64,000 nucleotides of DNA from Aptenodytes patagonicus (lineage: Eukaryota; Chordata; Aves; Sphenisciformes; Spheniscidae): contig NC_134955.1 of NCBI RefSeq assembly GCF_965638725.1, forward strand, positions 8,527,316 through 8,591,315, read 5' to 3'. The notes beneath the pieces were generated by a model, which did not search any database, was not told where the DNA came from, and saw only the letters and a program-made list of their open reading frames with translations. Of this stretch, positions 11,071 through 22,421 are shown piece by piece. The translations under genes were made by a program, and so were the position numbers. The number at the start of each line of letters is the position of its first letter. Position 1 is the stretch's first letter.

Positions 11071-14000
11071 TATCTTGTCATTTCTAATCATTCTTAAACT
11101 TTCTTTGGTACAAAAATATCATCAACCCTCCTAACTGAAATCAATTATTAACACCATGACTCGGCGTTCCAGTTTGCTGTCTGACTGAAGAAGAAGAACT
11201 GGTATCTAAAGAGCCGAAGAAATGTGAGAAGACAAAATTATTTTACAGATTCCAGGACCACTAAGTCAGCTGCAGATGGATCCAGAATGAAGGATTCACA
11301 AACACTGAAAGGACTAAAATTTTAAATAAAGAAAAAAGTTGAAAATCAACCTATCTGTAGGGTTTTGAGACATTTTTCCCCTTACTTGAGTGAAACAGAG
11401 TATACTACACAGAGAACATATAAAAATATTTTAAATGTTTTACTTCTCTTCATCTTTAGTCTGAGACTGACGCTAACAAAATATTTACTTAATTATATTT
11501 TACAACTTACCACACAGCAGCAAATTAAACATCTTTGACAAATGACATGACTGAGAAGTTGCCGTGGCTTTACTCACACATTTTTTGCAAATGTAAGTTG
11601 TGCATCCACGTGGCATGAAGATATTTGCAAAGTTAAGAGCTCATCGTATTTTTGAGATGATGCACATGCCATATGGCATTTTTCCTGAGCACTTATTAGA
11701 CTTCTGTTGCTTGCCATTTGCTGTTTGGAAGTACAAAAGATTGTAACTAAAATGAAAGCATAAGCTTTTTGTTAATAGTTAAGACTGATGATTAAATAGT
11801 GATTAGAAAATCGAACCAATCTTGTATCATAATTTTCTCTACAGCTTATGAGAACATGGTGGGGATTAGACAGAGTTTCATTTGGATGTGTGTATACTTT
11901 GCATATTGCTCCTTTCTGGAGTAGCAAGGTTTGGAATTAGAAGGGAAATTTGGAGGCTATAAATAGAGAGAGAAAATACATTCTCTGTGGACTTAGATTA
12001 ATCTGATTATCTGTATATATAATAAAATCAGAAACACCTGAAATAGTCATACAGATTTTCAATAAAACCACCTCTTCTCTTGTCTTCTCCCTGCTGCCCT
12101 CTATCTCCTCTACCCCTATTAGAATGGAACAATTACTGTGTTTCAGAAATTGTTTCTACAACGACATCACCAAGAACTCAGGAGCTTTGTAATTATTTTA
12201 TTCCTTTTAACAGGTAGCGTTCTTTTTTTTAATTTAGGGAAAAAAAGTATGTGATAGACCCTGAGATAAAATGACCTGAATCCGGGTCAGAATTTACATA
12301 AACCTAAAAGAGACCACTGGCTTTTGGACATATATACAGTCTAATATTTTACCTATCGTTGATTGAGACAGACTGGTGGTCAGTTGAGAAACCCTTAAAT
12401 TACACTTTCTTATGCATGAGATCTGCCATCTGATGTGCAAGTTACCTGTGAGAAGGAATCTTTCATTTCCAGTGTTAGTGCAAAAGCTACGCTGACAAAA
12501 ACTTACAAAGTAAGCTTTTAAAGTGAGTGCTTGCTTTAATATTGTATAAAGATCAACGTTTGAATATATCTTTTATTTTAATGAAAAGAAACAACATACA
12601 ATTACACAGTCAGCTGTACTATTTTTCAGAGACAAGAGTTTATGGGTTGATACCTGTAACAGTTTAGCAATCACAGTTACCAGCAAAACTAACAGTAGCA
12701 GTACACGGTAAAGCAAATCTGAAGTTGGCCTTTACAGTTTAAGAGCCAATTCCTGCAAATACTCACAGAGTTGTTTTATATAAAGCACATCAATATGTCT
12801 ATTACTTCAGTGCAAATAGACATATATATGCTTCTTTGCAGGATTGAAGCTCCGTTGTGCATTTCTTAAACAAATGTTTGTGTTTGAAGTATATATTATC
12901 TTCACAGTCTACAAAATGTGGACGTACCACCATGTCCTACAAATCACCACAACAAACTTTAAACATTCCATTCATTGAAAAGAGCTACGAAACCTTTTAA
13001 TCGTACAAACTGATCCATTTGACTAGTTATGCAAAATAGGTTGCTGTTTCATTGCCCTCCAAATTTGCTGAATTACTCTTTCTTCTAGATCTTTTGTTAA
13101 ACAGATTTACTAATTTTTTGGTGCTAGGATTTTTTTTTAATGATATGTCTGTACAGTGTCTAGCACAATGGGCCCTGAACTTGCCTGAAATATCAATGGA
13201 CAACAACGCTCCCTCCCCGCAAATCAACATTAAGGTAACAATAAGGTAATAATGTAGAACCAAGTAATTCTATGAGCCAAAAAAGCCATTTATAATGCTG
13301 AAATATAATTTTAATGTTAAACTAGATGAATCTCAGTACCAGTTACAAAAATCAGAAAGAAATGCAAATTTTATTCAGTAACATTTATTCCTGTTTGACT
13401 GGATTGATCTTCTGTGACTGAGTATTACTCCTCTTTTATATATCCTAACCTTCAAACATTCATTGGTGATATGCATTATCTCAAAACAGCTTTATTTACC
13501 ATGGGCTTACTTTTGTAAATTTTACTCAGTCTAGCTCAATGCAATTTGATGATGAAGTAAAATGATCTAATGGCTAGGTGACATCAAAATGGGCAGATTT
13601 GCTCCCCTCTCCCACCTCTCCCCTTTTGCTGGACAAGTTCTCCAGCCACCTTCTCTGTGCTGGCACTGACGCATGACAAATCTGTTCAGTGGAGCTAAAT
13701 CAGCAGAAAACTATAAATTTTTTGGCAGAATTAGATTTTTGCTCATTCATCTCCACAAACTATTTCACTGTGTGGTCATATGAATGGCAGTGCTGATGCA
13801 AGGGCATCAAGAGTACATGACTGAAGAGGGTGAAAAAGGAAAGGCAGAAGAATTTTGCTACTTTCAGTGGCAACTAGTCATTAGATCAGCATAGCTGTAT
13901 CTTCAAACTACACCTTTCAGTTCAAACTGAAAAGACAACAGGAGTTTTGCTTAAGCTAAGACTGAAAAATATATGTCATATAGGAATATATAATGAAATG

Positions 14001-17000
14001 GTATTTGAAGTACAGCAACTATATTCTTCCTGTAATGCTAAAAGGCATTTTACTACTTGTCGCCATACTAGGAAAGTACTTTAGTCTTTAAAAGAATCCA
14101 CATAATGGAAAAATGTTAATGGAAAGTATGATAAATTATAAACTGTATCTCTAAAGAAAATAAGCAAAAAGCCAATTAGCCCAGTGCTCCTCTTCAACAA
14201 ACATGTGGAAACATATCCAATTATCTTGGAAAAAGCCAATTAAAATAAAATGAATAATCTAAATACCAGAACTAAATATTTCATTTTATAATTACCTTTC
14301 TCAAGAAGCTGGTTTTAACATAAACTGTGAAGTACTGTCTATCTGTCATGTTTGCAAGCTTTATACACACCACAGTCGTTGCACTGTTGCCTTTGTGTAT
14401 ATTGCAGTTTGCATTAGCAAGTAACCAATGTGACATTAAACATGCCTGTTTCTGATAAGGGTTTTCAAACATCTGAATATTTAGTTTAAGTATATCAGAA
14501 TAAAGATCAAGGTATATCAACAAAAGAAGTCTCATTTGGTCTTTTCACTACAGGAATTTAAAAAAGAAGAAACACGACATAACGTGGCTTTATACACATG
14601 GTTAGCAGCATGTGACTATGCAGAATGTGAACACATGTACAAGACGGACAGGAAGAAAAGAGGTCCTTTTGTTTGAAAAATCCACATGCAATCCAGGCAT
14701 AACTGCAATTTTAATACTGAGAGAGTGGATGGGTGTTAAAACTGTGCTGTGTTCTATGACAGACATGAAAAAAGGAAAGACATAAAATGGCACTCTTTCG
14801 GAGTTGCAGAGGCATATTGAGAACGATATGTATCACAGAGAAGTACTCCTTTCTTAGAATCTCACGGAGCATGATGCAATTCTTTATTAATTAATTCTAC
14901 TGAGCCTACAGGACAGAACTAGGATTGTAATGACAACATATGAAAACATTTACTATATAATGTACTGGCATATAACTGGGAAAAAAGTTGATTTTTATGT
15001 ATGTATAATTTAAACTTGAACAAAGTTGGACCTTGACTACACACAGCATAAATAAGATTCATTAAAATGACCATGAGGCCTCAGCAGTAAGGACATCATG
15101 GTACTAGCCTAGTCATGCTACCTTCTTTATTTGCAGGCAATCAGTATGGGAATGAGGTTTTTTGTAGCACGACAATGTCTCAAAGGAAATCCCATTATAA
15201 TGAAAACAGGGATTAGAATATATCATACTGACAAAGTGTAACCAAGTAATGTTAGTTTATTGATGAACGAGACCCTTAATTTCAAACAATAGCGTGCTAG
15301 TAACTACATACTGTTAGCGCAGGGAGTAATTTAATATATATATGAAAAATTCACATCTCAGAGGATTTAACACCTGAAGGATTTCTCTACACTAGTGCCG
15401 TTTCTTGTTATCTTTTCACTCCACCACTGGCCACTATCAGAGATAGAAGGCTAAGTACGTGTTTAACCCTGTTTGGCTGCTCTTAAGTTCTTGTGCTCAT
15501 AGGCCAAACCGAATTAAGACAGTAGCTTGTTGTGACGTTTGCCACCATGAGAAAACACTCCACTCCCTATTCTTTCTTACTAACACAACCATTTCGGAAG
15601 CTAAAATATCATGTTAATAATGCTAATGTGATTTTTCAAAAGCAGTTTGTTTAAATTATCAAGTTTGCAAAGTCAAGCATTAAAAATCAAGATAAAAATA
15701 CAAAATTGCACATGCAGTTTTTATTTGACTTTAAGTACATGGATTCTCATAGACTTAGTGACATAATCATTTGGTTTTATGATTCCTCCAATTCACTCAC
15801 TTCACTGAGCCAGAAATGTGCATGGAAATGCAGGAAAAGAGAGAATTGTCTCACAGCTAAGGTATGCTGCCCCAGATAAACTGGATATCATTCTTGTCTT
15901 TGTCTTAAAATTCTAAAGTGATATTGAATAAGTCATATCAACCAAAATTTCCCAGGAAAACCACAAACACTAGCCACACTTTCTAGATACCTGATTTGGA
16001 GCATCTGTGATCTGTTTTTGTAGTTTTTCCACTAACTGTAAATGAAGTCTGCCCTGAACAGAGCACATGCATTATAAAGATAAGTACTGTAAGTTATAGG
16101 AGTTTTGTATTCCAAAACAGAACACCAAAATTCATCGTTACTTTGACACTTCAATCTTTGTTTCTCCTTTCTGCCTGTCTGAAAAGGAACTGATGATATC
16201 CTTTGAACTTTCAAGACCAATGATATGAGTGCCATGAAGACTTATTACTTAAAGGGTGGAACCAAGTAAGGTTCTGTAACGTCTGTTTATTTTGGATGTT
16301 TATTATTGATGACTGCATCTTCAGAACAAAATTTGAATAAAGGTCCATGTTTTAAACAAGTCATATGAACACTCCTCGGTTTTGGTAGAGGCAGAGGTCA
16401 CCTTAGAATAAAAGCACAGTGCAAATAAGTGATACGTTACGATGCGTATATACCAAGTGGGTGAAAAAAGATGAAAATAGCTGGTTCTTGGTTCAGCCAA
16501 GTGCACGGCTTTTAATATTGTTTTAATGTTCAAACAGTAAGTAAATATTTATGGAAAAAAAGTTGCACAGGCATAGATATAACTCCAGTGTAAATGTGGC
16601 AGGCTACAGAAGAGAGAGAAATAATTTGTCATAGGGCACAAGAGTAAATGCCATGCTGATCAGTGTTAGCAAAGCAAGGAAAGGTATGAGTATCTTTGTC
16701 TTTCCCTCAGTTAATCTATGCCTGGTTTAGACTGATTGACACTGCACTTTAAAGACAAAAACTAAGTCATGAAATCTTTCAAATTATCATATTTAACTGA
16801 ATTTTCATCCATTGATTTTACTCCACCTGCAGCACACTAGACAAGGTAATAATTTATGATAATTATATGAAAATATACAATTAATATTCATCACCTCACA
16901 TTTCTCATCACTTTAGATGATCAGTAATGCAGAGTAAAAATGCTGTCAGATTTCTAATTGCTTTGTAATGGGCCTGAAATAGGGAAATCGTTAAAGACAA

Positions 17001-19130
17001 ACAATCTGTCACTTGTCTGTTACCTTAACTATCTATCACTTAAAAAAACCCTCATTAAATACATTGCTAATGAACGACAAAAGACTGTACTCAGTGTGCC
17101 CAGATGTACCTTTTTAAACAATATTGTAAATTGCTTAAATAATTCCCAAGACGTTTGCAATCATTTTTGTGGAAATTTAATGGAAAACATATATTTTCAT
17201 TGCATGTTACATCTCATTTGTTCACATCATTATGACATTTAGTCTGTCATATCCACATCTCCTGGGAGACAAAACTTTGTTTTTCTTTTTACTGTTGACA
17301 AATCTGACCCAATTAAAACAAATTCTGGAAGAACTTAAGATTCAGATCTCTGACACCTTTCTCTTAAAAAAATGACAAAACCCGCCTCCCCCACCATGAA
17401 TCAGTTTTAAATAATCCTACCTCTTCCAAGGATTTTTAATATCTAGATTAAAAAAGAAGCCCAATATCGTTCAAGGTTGAACAAATTATTTTCTCTTTCA
17501 CAGACAAAACAATTGTTCCCGAGAGACAGAGTTCAGAATTTTCACTTACACCATTCTTTTCAGTCAGCTGTCTACTATAGCTCTGACAGAAAACTTCATT
17601 TGAAAAAAAATCTTCTCACTGTACTGACTTAAACAGTCAGAATGAAAACAGTACGCCAGAAGGAGTATCGGTGAGACCCCATAGTGAAGTATTGTATTAG
17701 TAATCGCCACATTAATTGATTAATTACTCTTATTAATTGCCACATGAAGAAGTTGGAAAAACGAAGAAAGAAAAACTACAAAAATCATTTAAGACAAAAT
17801 ATCTATCTGTGCATGACTTAAACATGCTCAATCTCTTAAATTTATCAAGAACAAATAAATATTCAGTGCTTGTTTATGTCGGTATATACCAGATGCTAAA
17901 CCACAACCGTTTAAGGCAAAAGGTGTAAGAAGAATTAATGGCTGGCAATAGAAGCCAGGCAAATTCAAGTTTAGAATTAGGGACAATTTTTAACAGTAGG
18001 ATGACTAGCTGTTGAAGCAGCCTTCTCACAAGTGAGGAATTTTCCATCTTTTAATATTGACAGTCAGACAGCACATACTGTCTGTGTCAGAACAGTCCTG
18101 TAATCCACAAAAATTCAGACTAGGTGATCTAGTGCTTTCTTCAGGCTTTATTCCCATGAATCCTATTTCTTCTCAGTTACAAGACAAACAAGAAAGCAGA
18201 GAAGACTATGCTTTCAGAAAACCATTAATTAAATAAATAAACAAGTGAGGTAACAGACTGATTCAGGTGTAGTGCTTTGTATCAAGAGCACTGCAGTGTA
18301 TGCTGAAGTTTAACAAATGTAAGAGCTGTCCAGACAGGGACATACTTGTCCAGATAGGAATTACACTAAATAACTTTGCCTTTCCAACTATAAAAAGGTA
18401 TTTGTTGCAAAAATTGTAATTTCTCAAATATTTTGAATATTCTAGATGCTATGTAATCTTGAAAAGACTTGCCTTCTGATTTTTATATAACCTGTACATT
18501 GCTTTTTTGTGCACATATATAGCAATATAAAACCAATATAAACAAAAAAAGCCAAAAAAGCTTCACTGCTCTGAACAATACTTTGAAAAACACCCATTGT
18601 CTACAGAAGTAAAAAATGTAGTTAAAATCAAAAAAGTCTGGATGTTTCAGCGATTTCTTAAAATAATAAAATAACAAGGGGCCACTCCATCATTTGTACT
18701 CATTTTTAATTGTATTAATATGTACATAGTAGTCCAGTTAATTCCTTAAATAATTCTTTTCCTATACTTCTATGACAACACAGCACAACATTATGTGACA
18801 GTTTTAAATAAAGCATCTACTAAAATGTTAAATATTCTCACAAAAAAGTCTAAAATACCCAACCTACATATGAATTATCTTACATTAAGCAAGACAAGAA
18901 AACTTCTTAACATATTTAGGTGTCCAGCACCTATACATTCTTACATAATGATTTGTTTAAGATACTTAAGCAACTAATGAAGCCTGGTTTCCTACAGACG
19001 TGGGTCCTATACCTCCCGTTCTGGGACAACAGTCCCAGATCTTCTCCATGACTTCACTGTCTCCACACATCCTAGACTTTCATGGTAAGTTCCTCACACT
19101 TGCCATGTCACTTACCTACTTCTCATGCTA
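11071..19130. other. DCDC1: AT-rich intron-like DNA with no gene recognised
   Basis: Probably DCDC1 first introns. No coding exon was recognised on either strand. The block at 11560-11780 has ATTTGCAAA-type octamer motifs and TTAAT/ATTA cores and is mentioned as a possible regulatory element. No CR1 or tRNA-like sequence was noted. Confidence 0.45.
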
Positions 19131-19199
19131 AATCCAAAACACAGCACTGTACCAGCGACTAGGAAGAAAATTAACTCTATCCCAGCTGAAACCAGGACA
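19131..19199 (+). mobile_element. 3' fragment of an avian ERVL-type LTR
   Basis: The 69 bp from AATCCAAAACACAGCACTG to AAACCAGGACA are nearly identical to the 3' end of the solo LTR at 43886-44465. Only two differences were counted (CGACT versus CTACT, and GCTGAA versus GCCGAA). The rest of the LTR is not seen upstream, so this is a truncated relict in the same orientation. Confidence 0.75.
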
Positions 19200-20249
19200 C
19201 AGTGAAATACATAATTACTCACACCGGTGCTGCAGAAGTTAACACCGCATGGACAGAGGGAGCTGGATTGTTCCAGGGCTTATACATGTACTGCCCAAGT
19301 GCAAAGACAAGTCTCTTTCCCTTTTGACAGCTATGGAAACTCATGTTACAAATTTGACCTCACCTACAAAAGTGCAGAAAAGGGCAAAATACTAACCTAC
19401 TGTCTATTTTGTAGAGACATTGATGACCAGGATAGACAAAAATCAGACTGACGCACAGGTCTTGAGTAGTTTTGTAGATTAGATGTTTTTCCTCACCCAC
19501 CCAGAAAGTCTCTTGCTTCTCTACCATCCATGTTAAAATTTAAATTAGTTCTCCACGTTTATTGTTCAGCCCTGATTGTCCCACACCATTCCTGCACCGG
19601 TGGTTAATGGGAACAACATGCCAGGAAGAACACTGCCAGTTCTTGCCACCAATGTCTGTACAGCCCGGCTGCTGCTCTACTTAAACATTTCAAAGGGTAT
19701 AAAAAATGACAAAAAGTTGCTTTAATTCTAACATGTTGCATAAAAATATTGTCAAAAGAAGTATGCTACTCATTTAAAGGCATAGTGTGAACTGAGTTTG
19801 TCTAGACTAATATTTAGGGATTTTGCTAACTAGGATTGACTGAGATTACAAAAACTGAAGTCTACAGCACCAACCTAAGCTTTTTTTTAAGAGAAAACAT
19901 CTTTACATCATTAAAAGTCTGCTTCCTGAGCTTATTTTTTTTCATGAAGAAAATGTTCTTCCTTCCCCTTTAGGACAAGTACTTTCTAGAAAGAAACCAT
20001 CGTCTTATTCAGCTCACAGGGTCGGGACAACTTGCAAGGGAGGCGAGAAGCAGGCAGGACAGCCACCGTTACGCCCGCGGTTTTCTCCCCAGACACAGGC
20101 TGCCCGGAGCAGCTGGGCAGAGAGAACGCGACGCCGTGTGTCGACCGTATGCCGAGCCGATCCCCAGGGCGCCGGCGGGCCCGCCGTTCCCCGGTGTCGG
20201 AGCTAAGCTCTGCCTCCGGGGCGGCGCGGGAGGGGGGGCGAGGCCTGCA

Positions 20250-20432
20250 ACGAGCGAAGGCAAAGCGGACTCGGTGCCCCCGGGTCTTCCCGCACCTGGA
20301 GGTGGAGTGCCTGCGGGGAGTGGGGGTGCGGCCAGCCCGGACTCCCACGTAGCGAGGGAGGGAGGGCAAGGTGGACCCCGATGTCTTCTCGCACCTGGAG
20401 ATGGAATCCCTGAGGGGAAAGTGGGGGTGAAA
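20250..20432. repeat. Two-copy tandem duplication inside the CpG island
   Basis: A block of about 80 bp containing GCACCTGGAG (20292-20301) recurs with the same 10-mer at 20391-20400, a 99-bp offset. Flanking parts also match (GGCAAAGCGGAC/GGCAAGGTGGAC, and AGTGGGGGTG/AGTGGGGGTG). The copies differ at several positions, so the duplication is old. Confidence 0.75.
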
Positions 20433-20495
20433 AGATGTTCCCGCTCGCCCCGGGCCGGGAACGAGCGCTGGAGGGCGGCCGGGGCCGTTACTTAC

Positions 20496-20542
20496 TGAGC
20501 CCGGCGGCACTCTCGGAGCTCCGGAGCGCCGCCGGTCACCAT
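20496..20542 (-). pseudogene. DCDC1: Candidate DCDC1 first coding exon
   Basis: On the minus strand an ATG (plus 20540-20542) opens a frame MVTGGAPELRECRRA that runs into a consensus donor (CTCA|GTAAGT, donor at 20490-20495). The peptide faintly resembles the human DCDC1 start (MAKTGAEDHREALS). The context of the ATG has G at +4 but no purine at -3. The position in the CpG island and the divergent layout support a DCDC1 first exon. The reading of the start codon is an inference. The downstream exons are broken, so no full-length product is expected. Confidence 0.4.
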
Positions 20543-20699
20543 GGAGACGGCGTCGGGCCTCGGCCAGGGCTCCGCTTCCTGCCGGCGCCAACACCACTAC
20601 TGTCCGGGCGGAAACAGGCAAGGCGGCCCCGTAAACCACACGCTCGGCTGCCCCCCACCCCCCCCCGCCACGCTAAAGGCGCAAAGCGCCACGCGGAGG

Positions 20700-20770
20700 G
20701 GCTGTTTCCCGACGGACGAGTTATCCGGGGCACCGGCCGCCTCCATTGACGGGCTGGCGGTGCGGAGCAG
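20700..20770 (+). other. DNAJC24: Candidate non-coding exon 1 of DNAJC24
   Basis: The coding start of DNAJC24 lies in exon 2, after a clear acceptor at 22279-22280, so a 5' non-coding exon must be upstream. The best donor in the CpG island is GAGCAG|GTGGGT at 20770/20771. Another possible donor is CCAG|GTCCGT near 20970. The left edge (start of transcription) is a guess. Confidence 0.35.
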
Positions 20771-22280
20771 GTGGGTGCTCGCTGTCGCCGCGGGGCCTTC
20801 TGCTGGAGGGGGCCGGCGGCTTCGCACCGCCGTCCGTTGGCGGTAACGGCCGCGGGGGAGTCCTCGCGCCCCAGCTCCCGCCCGTGCTGAGGCGGCGGTG
20901 ACGGCGGGAAGCCTCCGGCGGCCTCCCCGGCCTCCCTCCGCGGGTCCTGCCGGCCTCCTCCCGCTGTCCAGGTCCGTGCGTCCCGCCTGCCGCCGCGTCG
21001 GTCGGCGCGGAGCCGTTGCTGTGGCGTGGGTCCGCAGTGGCGCGGCGACCGCTTCGTCCTGGGCTGTGGCGAGGAAGCGCGGCCCCAGGCGGCGCTTGCG
21101 TTTTCGCGTGTTTTTAAAAACCCTCGTGGGTTCCCTAGGGAGAAAGGGGCCTTCGTGGAGAAAGGTGTGGAGTGGGAGGGGCGGGCACGCGTGCCTGGTG
21201 CTCCCCCAAAGGAAGAGGGGGGACTGCCCTGCAGTCGAGTGTGCCCTCTTTCTGGCTGTAGCTCTGCGAAGTTTGAAAAACACACTTTTTTTTTCTCCTG
21301 CGAAAAAAGGATTTATTCTGAAGTGTGACGGTAGTCACCAGAAACCAGTTTCAGCGCTGAAATGGAAAAAATCCTTTTTCTTTCTTTCGACAATAAAAAA
21401 AGACTTATGAAACTTGTGAAACTCTTCCCTACTGAGAGACAGTGTTATTTCTTATCAGAAAGTTCATGATAAATCAGCTACTACAAGCTTGGGATTTCAG
21501 TATACCTCAGAATCTGTTTGAAGCTCAAGCGTTACTGTGCTGTTACTGGCATTTAATTCTTCTGTTTGTTTTTTCATTCTGGGTCATTAGCTTGACGATA
21601 AATGGCCAAAAATAAAAAGCACCCAACTAGTTGGGTTTTACTTTGCGACCTGCGCTAACTTTATATGCTTTTGTTCATTTTTGTTTGTTTGTTTGTTTTT
21701 ATATGCTCTTCTACTTTCATATTAAAAAAAGTTAAGCCGCCTTACCCAGCAAGATGAAAGATGGCCCATACCGTGAATATCATTGTGTAAAACCTGAGCC
21801 ATACCTTTTTGTCATCTTGCATGTATCTCATTCCAGAATTGACAAAATGTCACACTTTTATGTACTTCATTTTTTCATATATTAAGTACAGTAATGCTTC
21901 AAAATAAAAAGTGTGTATTTTAACAGGTGTATATAGAAAAAGTATGTATAATGCGGGTAGGTTCAAAATAGTACAGACAGTTAAAATGCAAAATTATTTT
22001 AAAGGAGTATGGACAGCTTCTGAAACATGATGTACTAAGGAACTGGGACAGGAAACACGGCATAAGTTAAATCACTTCACATATGACAAATCTATGGGAT
22101 GGAATGGCTATGTGAATTAAGCTGGGTTTTTGCACTGTAGATCTTATGTAGGGGTGTAGATGTGCTTGAGGGCTGAAATCTATTTCATGATCCTGTAGTT
22201 TGTCACATTTCCTCATTTTTGCTTTTTCTAACTGTTTCTCTTTCAAATTGTAATTATATTTATTTAATTTTCTTACACAG
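20771..22280 (+). other. DNAJC24: DNAJC24 intron 1
   Basis: The first part is the right half of the CpG island, then AT-rich DNA. It ends with a strong branch/pyrimidine tract and acceptor (TTAATTTTCTTACACAG). No other gene was seen in it. Confidence 0.5.
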
Positions 22281-22421
22281 TGCTAAGAAAGTAATTTCAA
22301 AGTCATTCAGACTATGGCCTTTGAAAGGATAACACAAAAGGACTGGTACAAAATCCTGGGTGCAAAGCCATCGGACAGTCTGGCAGAACTAAAACAGAAG
22401 TATCAAAAACTTGCTTTATTA
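22281..22421 (+). CDS. DNAJC24: DNAJC24 exon 2: start codon and first half of J domain
   Basis: The exon begins after TTCTTACACAG and ends TTATTA|GTAAGT, a perfect donor. The ATG at 22314 opens MAFERITQKDWYKILGAKPS followed by DSLAELKQKYQKLALL. This corresponds to human KKDWYSILGADPS and LKQKYQKLILM, helices I and II of the J domain. Bases 22281-22313 are 5' untranslated, and the exon ends in phase 0. Confidence 0.95.

Larger units (their letters stand above)
20010..21250. promoter_or_regulatory. CpG island, bidirectional promoter of DCDC1 and DNAJC24
   Basis: About 1.2 kb of CpG-dense, GC-rich sequence sits in AT-rich DNA, between the minus-strand DCDC1 exons and the plus-strand DNAJC24 exons. 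In human the two genes are head to head and very close. A perfect minus-strand donor (GTAAGT, 20490-20495) and a good plus-strand donor (CAG|GTGGGT, 20770/20771) lie about 275 bp apart and point away from each other, which fits divergent first exons. No TATA box is evident, and many GGGCGG-like boxes are present. Long open frames here come from low stop frequency and are not called as genes. Confidence 0.85.

Noticed and set aside
19986..21410. Several 100-250 codon frames on both strands in the CpG island
   Set aside because: GC-rich sequence lacks stop codons by chance. The translations are Arg/Pro/Gly-rich in all frames and match no family, and the region is a promoter.
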